Of a stretch of 64,000 bases of DNA, positions 43,211 through 50,793 are shown one piece after another (the first letter of the stretch is position 1; every line of letters begins with the position of its first letter). The translations under genes and the position numbers were made by a program. The notes under the pieces are model-generated. The model saw nothing but the letters and a program-made list of their open reading frames with translations, ran no database searches and was not told where the DNA came from. Source of the DNA: Rhodomicrobium sp. R_RK_3 (GTDB lineage Bacteria > Pseudomonadota > Alphaproteobacteria > Rhizobiales > Rhodomicrobiaceae). The stretch spans positions 146,983 to 210,982 of the forward strand of contig NZ_MWLK01000008.1 in the NCBI RefSeq assembly GCF_002198715.1, in the 5' to 3' direction.

Positions 43211-44614
43211 CTACAGATAACGCACCGGCGGCTGCGCCAGCGGCGTCACCCTGAGCGGCATGCCGCCGCGCGGCTGCAAGGTCACGCGCGAGACCGGCTC
43301 GGGGTCGTGCTTGCCGTCCCAGTCGAAGCGGGCGCCGCGGATGAGGGTCGCCAGCAGCACGGTCGCCTCGGTCATGGCGAAGATGCTGCCGAGGCAAATG
43401 CGCTGGCCGCCGCCGAAGGGCATGAACTGGGTGCGCGGATAGGCGGCCTCGCGCGCCGGCTCGAAGCGGGTCGGATCGAAGCGCTGCGGGTCGTGCCAGA
43501 GCTTCTTGTGGCGGTGGATGCAGAAAATCGGGATCACCGTGATCGAACCGGCCGGGACGGTGACGCCGCCGAGCTCGATGGTGTTCAGCACCAAGCGCGA
43601 CATCACCGGCACCGGCGCATAGAGCCGCATCGCCTCCTTCAGCACCTGCCCCGTCAGCGTCAGCCGCGCGACATGCTCCGGCGCGATCGGGCCTTCGCCG
43701 CAGACCTCCGCGATCTCGGCGCGCACCTTCTCCTGCCATTCCGGCGAGCGGGCGAGCAGATAGAGCGTCCAGGTCAGTGCGCGCGAGGTGGTTTCATGGC
43801 CGGCTTCGAGCAGTGTGAGCAAATTGTTGATGAGCTGATCCATGCTCATCGGCTCGCCGCTCTCCGGGTCTCGCGCGGCGAGCAGGCGACCTAACAGATC
43901 CTCGCCGCCATCGTCCTCGGCCAGACGCCGCGCGATGATGTCATGCACCGCGCCGCGCAATTGCCGCGAGGTGCGCGCGAGCAGCCAGCTTGCCGGATGC
44001 GGCAGCCAGATGGGCAGCTTTAGAAACCCGTACATGATTTCCCAGGTGACATATTTCAGGCTCAGGGCGGTGGCGCGCTTGATGATATCGGCCTCGCGCG
44101 GCTCGCCGCCCTGCAGCATGGTGCGGGAAATGACGGAAAAGGTGGTCTCGACCATGTCGGCGCCGATCTGCTGCACGCTGCCGGGGGGCGAGGCGCGCCA
44201 TTTGGCGAGCTGATCTTCCGCCGGCTGGGCCATGCCGGGGATGTAGTTGAGAATTTCGGCGGCGCGGAAAAGCGGCGCCATGGTTCGCCGTTGCCAGCGC
44301 CAGAGCGGGCCATTCGACGTGAGCACGCCGTCTTTCAGCGTGTGGCGGAAGACGCGCTTCTCGACCGGCGTCTTCTCGAAATCGGCGGTGCGCTTGACTA
44401 GGATTTCCTCGACCAGCTCAGGGGCGGTGATCCAGAAAATCCGGGCGCGGCTGGATTCGAAGCTGACGATCCACTCCTCATACGCGCCTTGCGGCAGCAC
44501 CAGCAGCGGGTTCTTCAGGAACTGCATGACGAAGCGGGCGAGCGGCAGCGGCTTCGGCGGCGGCGTGACGGTGCGCGGGTAGAGCGGCGGCAGGCTTTCG
44601 ATGGCCGTGGTCAT
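43211..44614 (-). CDS. Cytochrome P450
   Basis: A 467-residue soluble P450 monooxygenase. Heme-ligand loop FMPFGGGQRICLG has Cys407, the I-helix oxygen motif is EAGHETTSR, and the ExxR is in KEAMRLYAP. The overall pattern (N-terminal PGP-like region, PERF-like DPTRFEP) resembles bacterial CYP4/CYP102-heme-domain-like class members, which often hydroxylate fatty acids or terpenes; no reductase is attached. It is the last of three genes in the same direction after the RuBisCO-like and cupin genes, 88 bases from the cupin gene, so co-transcription is possible. Confidence 0.94.
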   Translation of the reverse strand: MTTAIESLPPLYPRTVTPPPKPLPLARFVMQFLKNPLLVLPQGAYEEWIVSFESSRARIFWITAPELVEEILVKRTADFEKTPVEKRVFRHTLKDGVLTSNGPLWRWQRRTMAPLFRAAEILNYIPGMAQPAEDQLAKWRASPPGSVQQIGADMVETTFSVISRTMLQGGEPREADIIKRATALSLKYVTWEIMYGFLKLPIWLPHPASWLLARTSRQLRGAVHDIIARRLAEDDGGEDLLGRLLAARDPESGEPMSMDQLINNLLTLLEAGHETTSRALTWTLYLLARSPEWQEKVRAEIAEVCGEGPIAPEHVARLTLTGQVLKEAMRLYAPVPVMSRLVLNTIELGGVTVPAGSITVIPIFCIHRHKKLWHDPQRFDPTRFEPAREAAYPRTQFMPFGGGQRICLGSIFAMTEATVLLATLIRGARFDWDGKHDPEPVSRVTLQPRGGMPLRVTPLAQPPVRYL

Positions 44615-44702
44615 GTCCGATTCCCGATCCGTTGCAGGCGGCGTCCGTCGCGATGATTCGAGCGATCATAAAGCTATGTACGGCGGGCCGGCCGCGCGTC
44701 CG

Positions 44703-45158
44703 TCACTCCTCGCCGAGGAATGCGGCAATGTCGGGGTTGGAGCGCAGTTCGGCGAAATCTCGGGCGTCCGGCAATTGCGGCCGGTCGCGCTGCCGGTCGA
44801 CCATGCAGAGGAAGCCGAGCGGTTCGTCCGGCGCGGCGCGAAACTGGTGCCAGTGCATCGGCGGAATGCTGACCAGATCGAGATGGCCGATTTCGCGGAC
44901 CTCGTCGCCGACGAGGCAGCGGCCTTTGCCGCGCAGGATCATCACGGCATGGACATGCTCGTGCCGCTCCAGCGTGGAATAGCCGCCGGGCGCAACTTCG
45001 AAATAGCGCAGCTCGGCCGCCATTGTGTCGCTGTTGAACAGCGTCTGGCGGGTGATGTCCTTGAAGGGCGCGCTGCCATCGTCCTTATAGGCGTGGACGT
45101 CGACGCCATCCCAGCGGAAATCGCCGCCCGCCTCGCGGAAATGTTTGTCGCGCTCCAT
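44703..45158 (-). CDS. Cupin domain protein
   Basis: A 151-residue single-cupin protein. Motif 1 is seen as GGYSTLERHEHVHAVMILRG and motif 2 as IPPMHWHQFRA, giving several His that may bind a metal (the usual Glu of motif 1 is not in the normal place). Its start is one base after the RuBisCO-like gene's stop, so the two are almost surely coupled. The catalytic role is unknown; an isomerase or dioxygenase-like step in the same pathway is a reasonable guess. Confidence 0.88.
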   Translation of the reverse strand: MERDKHFREAGGDFRWDGVDVHAYKDDGSAPFKDITRQTLFNSDTMAAELRYFEVAPGGYSTLERHEHVHAVMILRGKGRCLVGDEVREIGHLDLVSIPPMHWHQFRAAPDEPLGFLCMVDRQRDRPQLPDARDFAELRSNPDIAAFLGEE

Positions 45159-45159
45159 C

Positions 45160-46260
45160 TCACAAATCCTCGCTGAGGGCTGCTGCCTGCCGCACGAAAG
45201 CCTGGGTTTCCTCGGTCAGCCGGTCCTTCGCCGCAAGAAGCCCGCCGCCGATCAGGACCATCGTATCGGCCCCGTAGAACGTAAGCATTTCGCCGAGCCG
45301 ATCCAAGGTCATACCACCGGCCGGGACAGGGATTGCGGGGGCGAGCGGCCCCCACGGTGTGCGCGCGGCCTCGGCGAGGCTGGCGCAGGTCGCGGGCGAA
45401 TAGCCGAAGCGGCCGCCATGATTGGGGAAAATCACCGCGTCGGCACCGAACAGCCGGAACAGCGTGCCGATCAGCAGCGGCGGCGCGATGCGGGCCGCCC
45501 CGCCCATCGCAGGGTGAGCGAGGAAGGCCATGTCGCGGTTTTCGGCGGCGATGGCGTGGAAGGCCGGGATGCCGACGACCATCGGCGCGATCAGCAGCGT
45601 GTCGAGCCCTTCGCCGCGCGCGACAGAGACCTGGGCGCGGAGCTGTTCGAGATTGCCGGAGAGGCTGGGGGCGTAGCGCGTCAGCCGCCCGGTCGCCTCC
45701 GCAGCCTTGCGCGCCGCCGCGGCGCAGGCCGCGACGCGCTCGGCGAAGGGGCTGTAATCCTGGTCGGCGAGGCCGTGATCGTCCTTGACGAAGTCGATGC
45801 CGCCGAGGGCGAAGCGATAGGTGAGCTCGGCAAGGCCGGCGGCGGGCAGGCCCTGCGGCTTGATGGCGGCGCAGGTCAGGGCGCGGGCCGGCGCCTCGGC
45901 GCGGTCGCGCAGGCCGGCGATGCCGGAGCCGGGGCCGCCGAAACTGTCCAGCAGGCCGGGCGGGAGTTCGGTGTCCTCCAGCGTCACGTCCTCATGCAGC
46001 GACGAATTGCCGAACAGCATGTTCATGAGCTGCCCCGCCTCGCCGCCGACGGTCTCGGCCGACAGGCTGACGGCGACGCGGAACGAGCCGTCGCCGCAAT
46101 CCGCGATCTCGCCGACCCGGCCGACGATCTCGTCCATCACGAAGCGCGAGTCGATGGCGCCGACCGGCATCTCCACGCTCTGCTCGACGGCCAGCGCCTC
46201 GGCCTTGCGCGCGACGTCCCCAGGCGCGCAGCGAATGCGATAGATGGCGGTGATACGCAT
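45160..46260 (-). CDS. RuBisCO-like protein (form IV)
   Basis: A 366-residue RuBisCO large-subunit homologue. Barrel elements are clear: AIKPQGL with Lys134 (matching Lys175 of spinach), FVKDDHG with Lys159 and Asp161 (Lys201, Asp203) and the phosphate-binding VPAGGM and LIGGGLL loops. But several RuBisCO residues differ: Lys177 is Gln136, Glu204 is His162, the HRAMH block is AHPAMGG, so carboxylation is not expected. Form IV proteins act as enolases, isomerases or transcarboxylases of sugar-derived compounds. ATG 46260 starts at the first strand. It lies 72 bases after engB and is coupled to the cupin gene. Confidence 0.9.
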   Translation of the reverse strand: MRITAIYRIRCAPGDVARKAEALAVEQSVEMPVGAIDSRFVMDEIVGRVGEIADCGDGSFRVAVSLSAETVGGEAGQLMNMLFGNSSLHEDVTLEDTELPPGLLDSFGGPGSGIAGLRDRAEAPARALTCAAIKPQGLPAAGLAELTYRFALGGIDFVKDDHGLADQDYSPFAERVAACAAAARKAAEATGRLTRYAPSLSGNLEQLRAQVSVARGEGLDTLLIAPMVVGIPAFHAIAAENRDMAFLAHPAMGGAARIAPPLLIGTLFRLFGADAVIFPNHGGRFGYSPATCASLAEAARTPWGPLAPAIPVPAGGMTLDRLGEMLTFYGADTMVLIGGGLLAAKDRLTEETQAFVRQAAALSEDL

Positions 46261-46331
46261 GATGCCTCGAATGCGGAGATTGCTTGCCGCTATGTGCCCC
46301 GCCTGAGCCGCGCTGACAAGTCCCGCGCCTA

Positions 46332-46970
46332 CTAAACGGACCTTGCCACCGCCAGCCGCAGCTCCTCCATTCCCGTCTTCTTCTCGGCCGAGGTGGCGAT
46401 CAGCTCCGGATAGGCGGCGGCGTGCTTGGCGATGTCCGCCAGCGTCGCGGCGAACACGGCGTCGAACTCCTTGGTCTTCAGCTTGTCGATCTTGGTCAGC
46501 ACGAGCTGGTAGGACACCGCCGACTTGTCCATCAGCTTCATCGTCTCGTGGTCGTTCTCCTTGACGCCGTGGCGGCTGTCGATGAGCAGGAACACCCGCC
46601 CCAATTGCGTGCGCCCGCGCAGATAATCCTGCACCAGCCGCTGCCAGCCCTTGACCAGGCTTTTCGCCGCCCGGGCATAGCCATAGCCCGGCATGTCGAC
46701 GATATGCGCCGCATCGCCCAGCCGGAAATAATTCAGCTCCCGCGTGCGGCCCGGCGTGTTCGAGGTGCGCGCGAGCTGCCCTTGCGCGATCAGCGCGTTC
46801 AGCAAGCTCGACTTGCCGACATTCGAGCGCCCGGCAAAGGCGACCTCCGGGATCGCCTCGTCCGGCAGTCCGGCGACATCGACGACGCCCTTCACAAACA
46901 GGCAGGGCTGGCGGAACAGCCATTCGGCCTTGGAGCGCTCGGCTTCGTCCTGTTCGGGGGAACGGTCCAT
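46332..46970 (-). CDS. engB: Ribosome biogenesis GTPase EngB/YihA
   Basis: A 212-residue essential GTPase for large ribosomal subunit assembly. G1 is GRSNVGKS, G3 is DMPGYG, G4 is TKID and G5 is SAEKK. ATG 46970 gives the usual length; AAGGA lies about 12 bases upstream. In related bacteria it belongs to the rpmH-rnpA-yidC-engB cluster; here a small secreted-protein gene on the other strand and repeats separate yidC from engB. Confidence 0.95.
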   Translation of the reverse strand: MDRSPEQDEAERSKAEWLFRQPCLFVKGVVDVAGLPDEAIPEVAFAGRSNVGKSSLLNALIAQGQLARTSNTPGRTRELNYFRLGDAAHIVDMPGYGYARAAKSLVKGWQRLVQDYLRGRTQLGRVFLLIDSRHGVKENDHETMKLMDKSAVSYQLVLTKIDKLKTKEFDAVFAATLADIAKHAAAYPELIATSAEKKTGMEELRLAVARSV

Positions 46971-47071
46971 TTCGTTTTTTTTCCTTAACGGGCGCGACGG
47001 GTTTTCCGGCCCCTCACGTATCATGGAAGCCGACGGAGAGAGTCATAGCCTTTTCTTTAGGAGATGACACG

Positions 47072-47347
47072 ATGTCGAAGGGACTGAGAACGACGGCGGT
47101 ACTGGGCGGCGTCATGGCCGGGTTGCTCGCGATGAACGCGGGGGCCATGGCCCAGGGCGCGGTCGAAAGCGGCAACGCATCGGGAAAGCCGATCGTGGAA
47201 TGGCACCAGGGCAATCAGGACCCGGTGACCATCAGCACACAGCCGGCGCGCAAGGCCAAGGAAACCTATCGCGAGGTCACCGAGGGCCAGAACCAGCCGA
47301 CCAGCTATTCGGGCCAGAAAAAGGACGGAGCCCGTTCGGGGAATTGA
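47072..47347 (+). CDS. Small secreted hypothetical protein
   Basis: A 91-residue protein with a signal peptide (MSKGLRTTAVLGGVMAGLLA, cleavage near AMA-QG at residue 28) and a hydrophilic mature part with many Gln, Lys and Ser. TAGGAGATGAC gives a strong SD before ATG 47072. It is divergent from engB. No family recognised. Confidence 0.75.
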   Translation: MSKGLRTTAVLGGVMAGLLAMNAGAMAQGAVESGNASGKPIVEWHQGNQDPVTISTQPARKAKETYREVTEGQNQPTSYSGQKKDGARSGN

Positions 47348-47407
47348 GCTCCGGGGAATTTTTGGACAAAGCGGTTCGACTGACCGCTGGAGAAGCAAGC
47401 AAGAATA

Positions 47408-47441
47408 AAGGGCCCCGTTTCCCGATGGAGACGGAGCCCTT
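47408..47441 (-). terminator. Hairpin, probable terminator of the yidC operon
   Basis: AAGGGC-CCGTTTCC / GGAGACGG-GCCCTT with a CGAT loop. On the minus strand it is followed by TTTATTCTT, so it fits as an intrinsic terminator of transcripts coming from yidC. Confidence 0.5.
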
Positions 47442-47491
47442 GATCCGGATGGGGCAGTGCCACCCTCTCTCACCCAATAGGCGCTGTCCTA

Positions 47492-47524
47492 GCCCGCCGC
47501 GATGACCGTCGCGGCGGGCATTTT
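47492..47524 (+). terminator. Intrinsic terminator after the small secreted-protein gene
   Basis: Perfect 11-bp stem GCCCGCCGCGA / TCGCGGCGGGC with a 6-base loop followed by ATTTTAA. Confidence 0.7.
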
Positions 47525-47576
47525 AATGCGCCCGCGACCGCAATTGGACACGCCACCACCCATGCTCGGCCAGGTC

Positions 47577-47764
47577 CCCTCTCCCATGGGAGACCTTTGC
47601 GTATCGAAGGTCCTCTCCCCGTCGTCCCGGACGGCCGTCAGGCCGAGCCGGGACCCAATCATATTTCCGCTATTGCTGCGGCAAGTGGAGAGGCGAGTGG
47701 GCCCCGGCTGTAACGGCCGGGGCGAAGGAATCGAAGTTTTGCAAAGGTCTTCATGGGGAGAGGG
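47577..47764. repeat. Palindromic repeat family A, copy 5, with complete outer arms
   Basis: Core 47623-47727 as in the other copies. Outer arms are visible here: CTCTCCCATGGGAGACCTTT at left and AAAGGTCTTCATGGGGAGAG at right, nearly perfect inverted repeats about 188 bases apart in all. This copy defines the full element. Confidence 0.85.
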
Positions 47765-47825
47765 TTGGGGGTGAGGGGGTAATCCCTATCGGTAGGGCAG
47801 GACATCGCCCCACGGAGAGGCATTA

Positions 47826-47880
47826 CCCCCTCACCCGGCACGCTTCGCGCGCCGCCCTCTCCCAATGGGAGAGGGCTGGG
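47826..47880. repeat. Palindromic repeat family B, copy 7
   Basis: CCCCCTCACCCGGCACGCTT-CGCGCGCCGCCCTCTCCCAATGG then GAGAGGG. Same order of parts as copies 1, 4 and 6. Confidence 0.8.
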
Positions 47881-47930
47881 CAGCGGCGCATTTTTCCTCC
47901 GAGAAAGATCCGCGGCCTTCGCCTCGGAAA

Positions 47931-49742
47931 TCAGCTCTTGCCCGGCGCGCTCTTGGCCCTGATGCCGAGATTTTCCAGCAGGTTCACCTCGACGCCCTGG
48001 CGGCGCATGATGACCCATTGCTGCAAAATCGACAGCGAGTTGTTCCAGGTCCAGTAGATCACCAGCCCGGCCGGGAAGGCGGCGAGCAGGAAGGTGAACA
48101 GCACCGGCATCCAGGTGAACAGCTTTTCCTGGATCGGGTCCGGCGGGGTCGGGTTGAGCTTCATCTGCACGAACATCGTGATGCCCATGATGATCGGCCA
48201 CACGCCCAGCATCAGCATATGCGGCGGCGTCCATGGGATCAGTCCGAACAGGTTGAAGATCGTGGTCGGGTCGGGCGCGGACAGGTCCTGGATCCAGCCG
48301 AAGAACGGCGCGTGCCGCATTTCGATGGTGACGTAAAGCACCTTGTACAGCGCGAAGAACACCGGGATCTGGATGACGATGGGAAGACAGCCCGCCATCG
48401 GGTTGATCTTCTCCTTCTTATACAGCTCCATCAGCGCCTGCTGCTGCTTCATGCGGTCGTCTTTGTAGCGGTCGCGCAGCCGCGCCATTTCCGGCTGCAG
48501 CTTCTTCATCTTGCTCATCGACTCGTAGGATTTGTTCGCGAGCGGGAAGAAGGCCAGCTTGACCAGCACGGTGACGATCAGGATGGCGATGCCGAAATTG
48601 CCGACGAGGCCGTAGAAGAAGTCGAGGGCGAAGAACAGCGGCTTGGTGATGAAGTGGAACCAGCCCCAGTCGATCAGCAGCTCGAATTTCTTGATGCCGA
48701 GCTTGGTCTCGTAGCCGTCGACGACACCCACCTGCTTGGCGCCGGCGAACAGCATCGAGGATACGGACTGTTTTCCGCCCGGCGCAACAGTCACCGGCCC
48801 GAGCAGGAAGTCGGTCTGGAAGGCCGCGTTGCCATTGACGTTGGTGCCCTGAAAATGCGCTTCGTATGGCGCGTTCTGGTCGGGGACCAGCGCCGTCGCC
48901 CAATATTTATCGGTGATGCCGAGCCAGCCGGAGGTCGCCTTGAAGGTCGTCGTCCCGGCCTCGGCGGCCTTGGTATATTTGATCTCCTGCAGGCCGTGTT
49001 CGCCGAGGAAGCCGATCAGGCCCTCATGCAGGATGTAGAGGCCGTCCGTATGCGGCAGTTCGTGGCGCGAGATCAGCGCGTAAGGGTAGAGCGTCACCGG
49101 CTTGTCGGTCTTGTTCTCGACCTTCTGGGTGACGGTGAACATATAGTCCGGGTCGACCGACATGACGCGCCGGAAGATCAGGCCCTGGCCATTGTCCCAG
49201 CTCAGCTTGACCGGATTGGCGGGCGTCAGCGCGCCCTGGCTGTCCGCCGTCCAAACCGTCTCGGAGGTCGGCACGCGGACGCCTTCATTGGAGGTCACGG
49301 TCCAGCCGAATTCGGCGTAATAGGGCTTAGCGGTGCCCGACGGCGACAGCAGCGTGACGTTCTCGCTGTTCGGCTTCACCGTCTCGCGGAATTGCTTCAG
49401 CATCAGATCGTCGATGCGCGCGCCCTTCAGCGAGATCGAGCCGCGCAATGCCGGCGTGTCGATCGCAATGCGCGGCGAGGCGGCAAGCACGGCCTCGCGG
49501 CTCTGGCCGGTCGGCGCGGCGGCCGGGCCGGACGGCGCTGCGGCTCCGGCGGCGGGCGGCGTCGTGCCCGGCTGCGGCACCGCGCCGGGCTGAACCACGG
49601 GCGAAGGCGCGGGCGCCGGCTGCTGCACGGTCTGCGGCTGCTTCAGCGGATCCTGCGGCGGCACGATGAAGGCTTGCCAGGTGAACAGCACCAGGATCGA
49701 CAGCGCCAGCGCCAGCAGGAAATTGCGATTATTCTCATCCAT
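47931..49742 (-). CDS. yidC: Membrane protein insertase YidC
   Basis: A 603-residue insertase of the YidC/Oxa1 family. N-terminal helix (MDENNRNFLLALALSILVLF), Pro/Ala-rich linker (about 28-80), periplasmic beta domain (about 85-350) and five C-terminal helices. The conserved core has LVKLAFFPLANKSYESMSKMKKLQPEM (hydrophilic groove Arg nearby) and NPMAGCLPIVIQIPVFFALYKVL. C-terminal NNSLSILQQWVIMRRQGV is typical. The rnpA gene lies 45 bases upstream, and rpmH before it, giving the usual rpmH-rnpA-yidC order. Confidence 0.97.
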   Translation of the reverse strand: MDENNRNFLLALALSILVLFTWQAFIVPPQDPLKQPQTVQQPAPAPSPVVQPGAVPQPGTTPPAAGAAAPSGPAAAPTGQSREAVLAASPRIAIDTPALRGSISLKGARIDDLMLKQFRETVKPNSENVTLLSPSGTAKPYYAEFGWTVTSNEGVRVPTSETVWTADSQGALTPANPVKLSWDNGQGLIFRRVMSVDPDYMFTVTQKVENKTDKPVTLYPYALISRHELPHTDGLYILHEGLIGFLGEHGLQEIKYTKAAEAGTTTFKATSGWLGITDKYWATALVPDQNAPYEAHFQGTNVNGNAAFQTDFLLGPVTVAPGGKQSVSSMLFAGAKQVGVVDGYETKLGIKKFELLIDWGWFHFITKPLFFALDFFYGLVGNFGIAILIVTVLVKLAFFPLANKSYESMSKMKKLQPEMARLRDRYKDDRMKQQQALMELYKKEKINPMAGCLPIVIQIPVFFALYKVLYVTIEMRHAPFFGWIQDLSAPDPTTIFNLFGLIPWTPPHMLMLGVWPIIMGITMFVQMKLNPTPPDPIQEKLFTWMPVLFTFLLAAFPAGLVIYWTWNNSLSILQQWVIMRRQGVEVNLLENLGIRAKSAPGKS

Positions 49743-49787
49743 CGTTTGCGATTCGCTTCTTAAGCAAGAGGCTGGCCGAGAGGCCGT

Positions 49788-50252
49788 TCAGGTTTCTTCG
49801 ATTTCCCGCTGAGACTCTCCGGCTGACCGTTTGCGCTCTCTCCCGGTACGGGGCTTGGCGTGGTCAGCGCGCGGCGGAGGATGCAGTTTGCCGAATGCAA
49901 GTTGGAAGTCTTCTAGCAGATCACCAAAGCGTTGGTGAAGCGCTTCCATCCGGCCGATGACGACATAATCGTAATTTGATAAGGCAAAGCGCGGCGCCGT
50001 CAGCCGAACCGCTTCCTTCAACCGGCGCCTTGCCCGGTTGCGCATCACCGCGCCGGCCCGCTTGGCGGCGGGGCTGCCTGGCGTCTTCGCCGTCAGCGCC
50101 TTGCTGCCGACCGCGAAGCCGAAACGCGCAGGGCCCGCCTCAGCCGCGCCCGTCCGGGGCAGGGCCTGCAGGATGAAACTTTGCGCCACCCATTTCCGGC
50201 CTTTGCGCAGCCGGTCGAATTCGGCGCGGGATTTGAGCGTCTCCAGTCGCAA
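49788..50252 (-). CDS. rnpA: Ribonuclease P protein component
   Basis: A 154-residue basic protein with the RNase P motif RNRARRRLKEAVR and the FxxLRKGRKW start (EFDRLRKGRKW). It assists the RNase P RNA in 5' tRNA maturation. The start is a TTG at 50252 with AAGGAG six bases upstream, fitting the conserved N-terminus. The C-terminal tail (about 35 residues) is charged and beyond the family core. It follows rpmH by 47 bases. Confidence 0.94.
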   Translation of the reverse strand: MRLETLKSRAEFDRLRKGRKWVAQSFILQALPRTGAAEAGPARFGFAVGSKALTAKTPGSPAAKRAGAVMRNRARRRLKEAVRLTAPRFALSNYDYVVIGRMEALHQRFGDLLEDFQLAFGKLHPPPRADHAKPRTGRERKRSAGESQREIEET

Positions 50253-50299
50253 CGAGCGCTCCTTCCGCGCCGCGCCGCCCTAAAGGCGGCAGCGCGAGG

Positions 50300-50437
50300 T
50301 TAGACGCTGAGCCGCTTGCGGCCCTTGGCGCGGCGGCGCGACAGCACGCGCTGGCCTTGCTTGGTGGACATGCGCAGGCGGAAACCGTGGCTGCGCTTGC
50401 GCTTCAATACGCTCGGACGATAGGTACGTTTCGTCAT
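50300..50437 (-). CDS. rpmH: Large ribosomal subunit protein bL34
   Basis: A 45-residue protein read from the minus strand: it starts [19 protein letters not shown], continues with [20 protein letters not shown] and ends RKRLSV. This is bL34 in its alphaproteobacterial form (an extra Thr after Met). First gene of the rpmH-rnpA-yidC cluster with a good promoter about 70 bases upstream. Confidence 0.98.
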   Translation of the reverse strand: MTKRTYRPSVLKRKRSHGFRLRMSTKQGQRVLSRRRAKGRKRLSV

Positions 50438-50793
50438 GACTCTTCCCGACTTCCCGTCCGCCGCTGCTCGCGGCACGCGGTCGCCGCCCCAAATTGTCTG
50501 TTGAATTATTGCTCATATAGGTGCGAGGCGGCGCAGAAGTCAAACATCGCGCGTGGTGTTTTTCTCGGCGCCGCCCGGAAAAATGCCGCGCCAAGCCCGC
50601 GGCACAGCGGGCCGCGCCTCTTCAATTCCGTTAACCAAGCCTCAATTTGTCGGTCGCAAGCCTGTTGACACCGGACGGGGAGTCCGCCGGCGGGCGCGCG
50701 GAGTGATTGCACTCATCCGATCGTTCGCTAAAACACTCCGGGCGGGCAGCAAACGGCGAGGCGATCCGCCGCGGCGGGATAACGGGGGATTTC
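50438..50793. other. 356-base gap between rpmH and the flavoprotein gene
   Basis: Divergent promoters region. It holds the rpmH promoter at 50514-50543; on the plus side only the GGGGGA SD before 50794 is clear. No gene seen. Confidence 0.6.
50514..50543 (-). promoter_or_regulatory. Promoter of rpmH-rnpA-yidC
   Basis: On the minus strand TTGACT (50538-50543), an 18-base spacer, and TATATG (50514-50519). The start is expected near 50507, about 70 bases before the rpmH ATG. Confidence 0.65.

Larger units (their letters stand above)
47348..47930. other. Gene-less stretch of 583 bases with terminators and repeats
   Basis: It lies between the small secreted-protein gene (plus) and yidC (minus, convergent) and holds two terminator hairpins, a complete family A element with outer arms (47577-47764) and a family B unit. 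No gene seen. Confidence 0.7.

Noticed and set aside
45160-46260. Functional ribulose-bisphosphate carboxylase
   Set aside because: Key residues equivalent to Lys177, Glu204, Arg295 and His298 are replaced, and no small subunit or phosphoribulokinase gene is present.
47577-47880. Insertion sequence remnant
   Set aside because: No transposase frame and no target duplication; the stretch is explained by the short palindromic elements.
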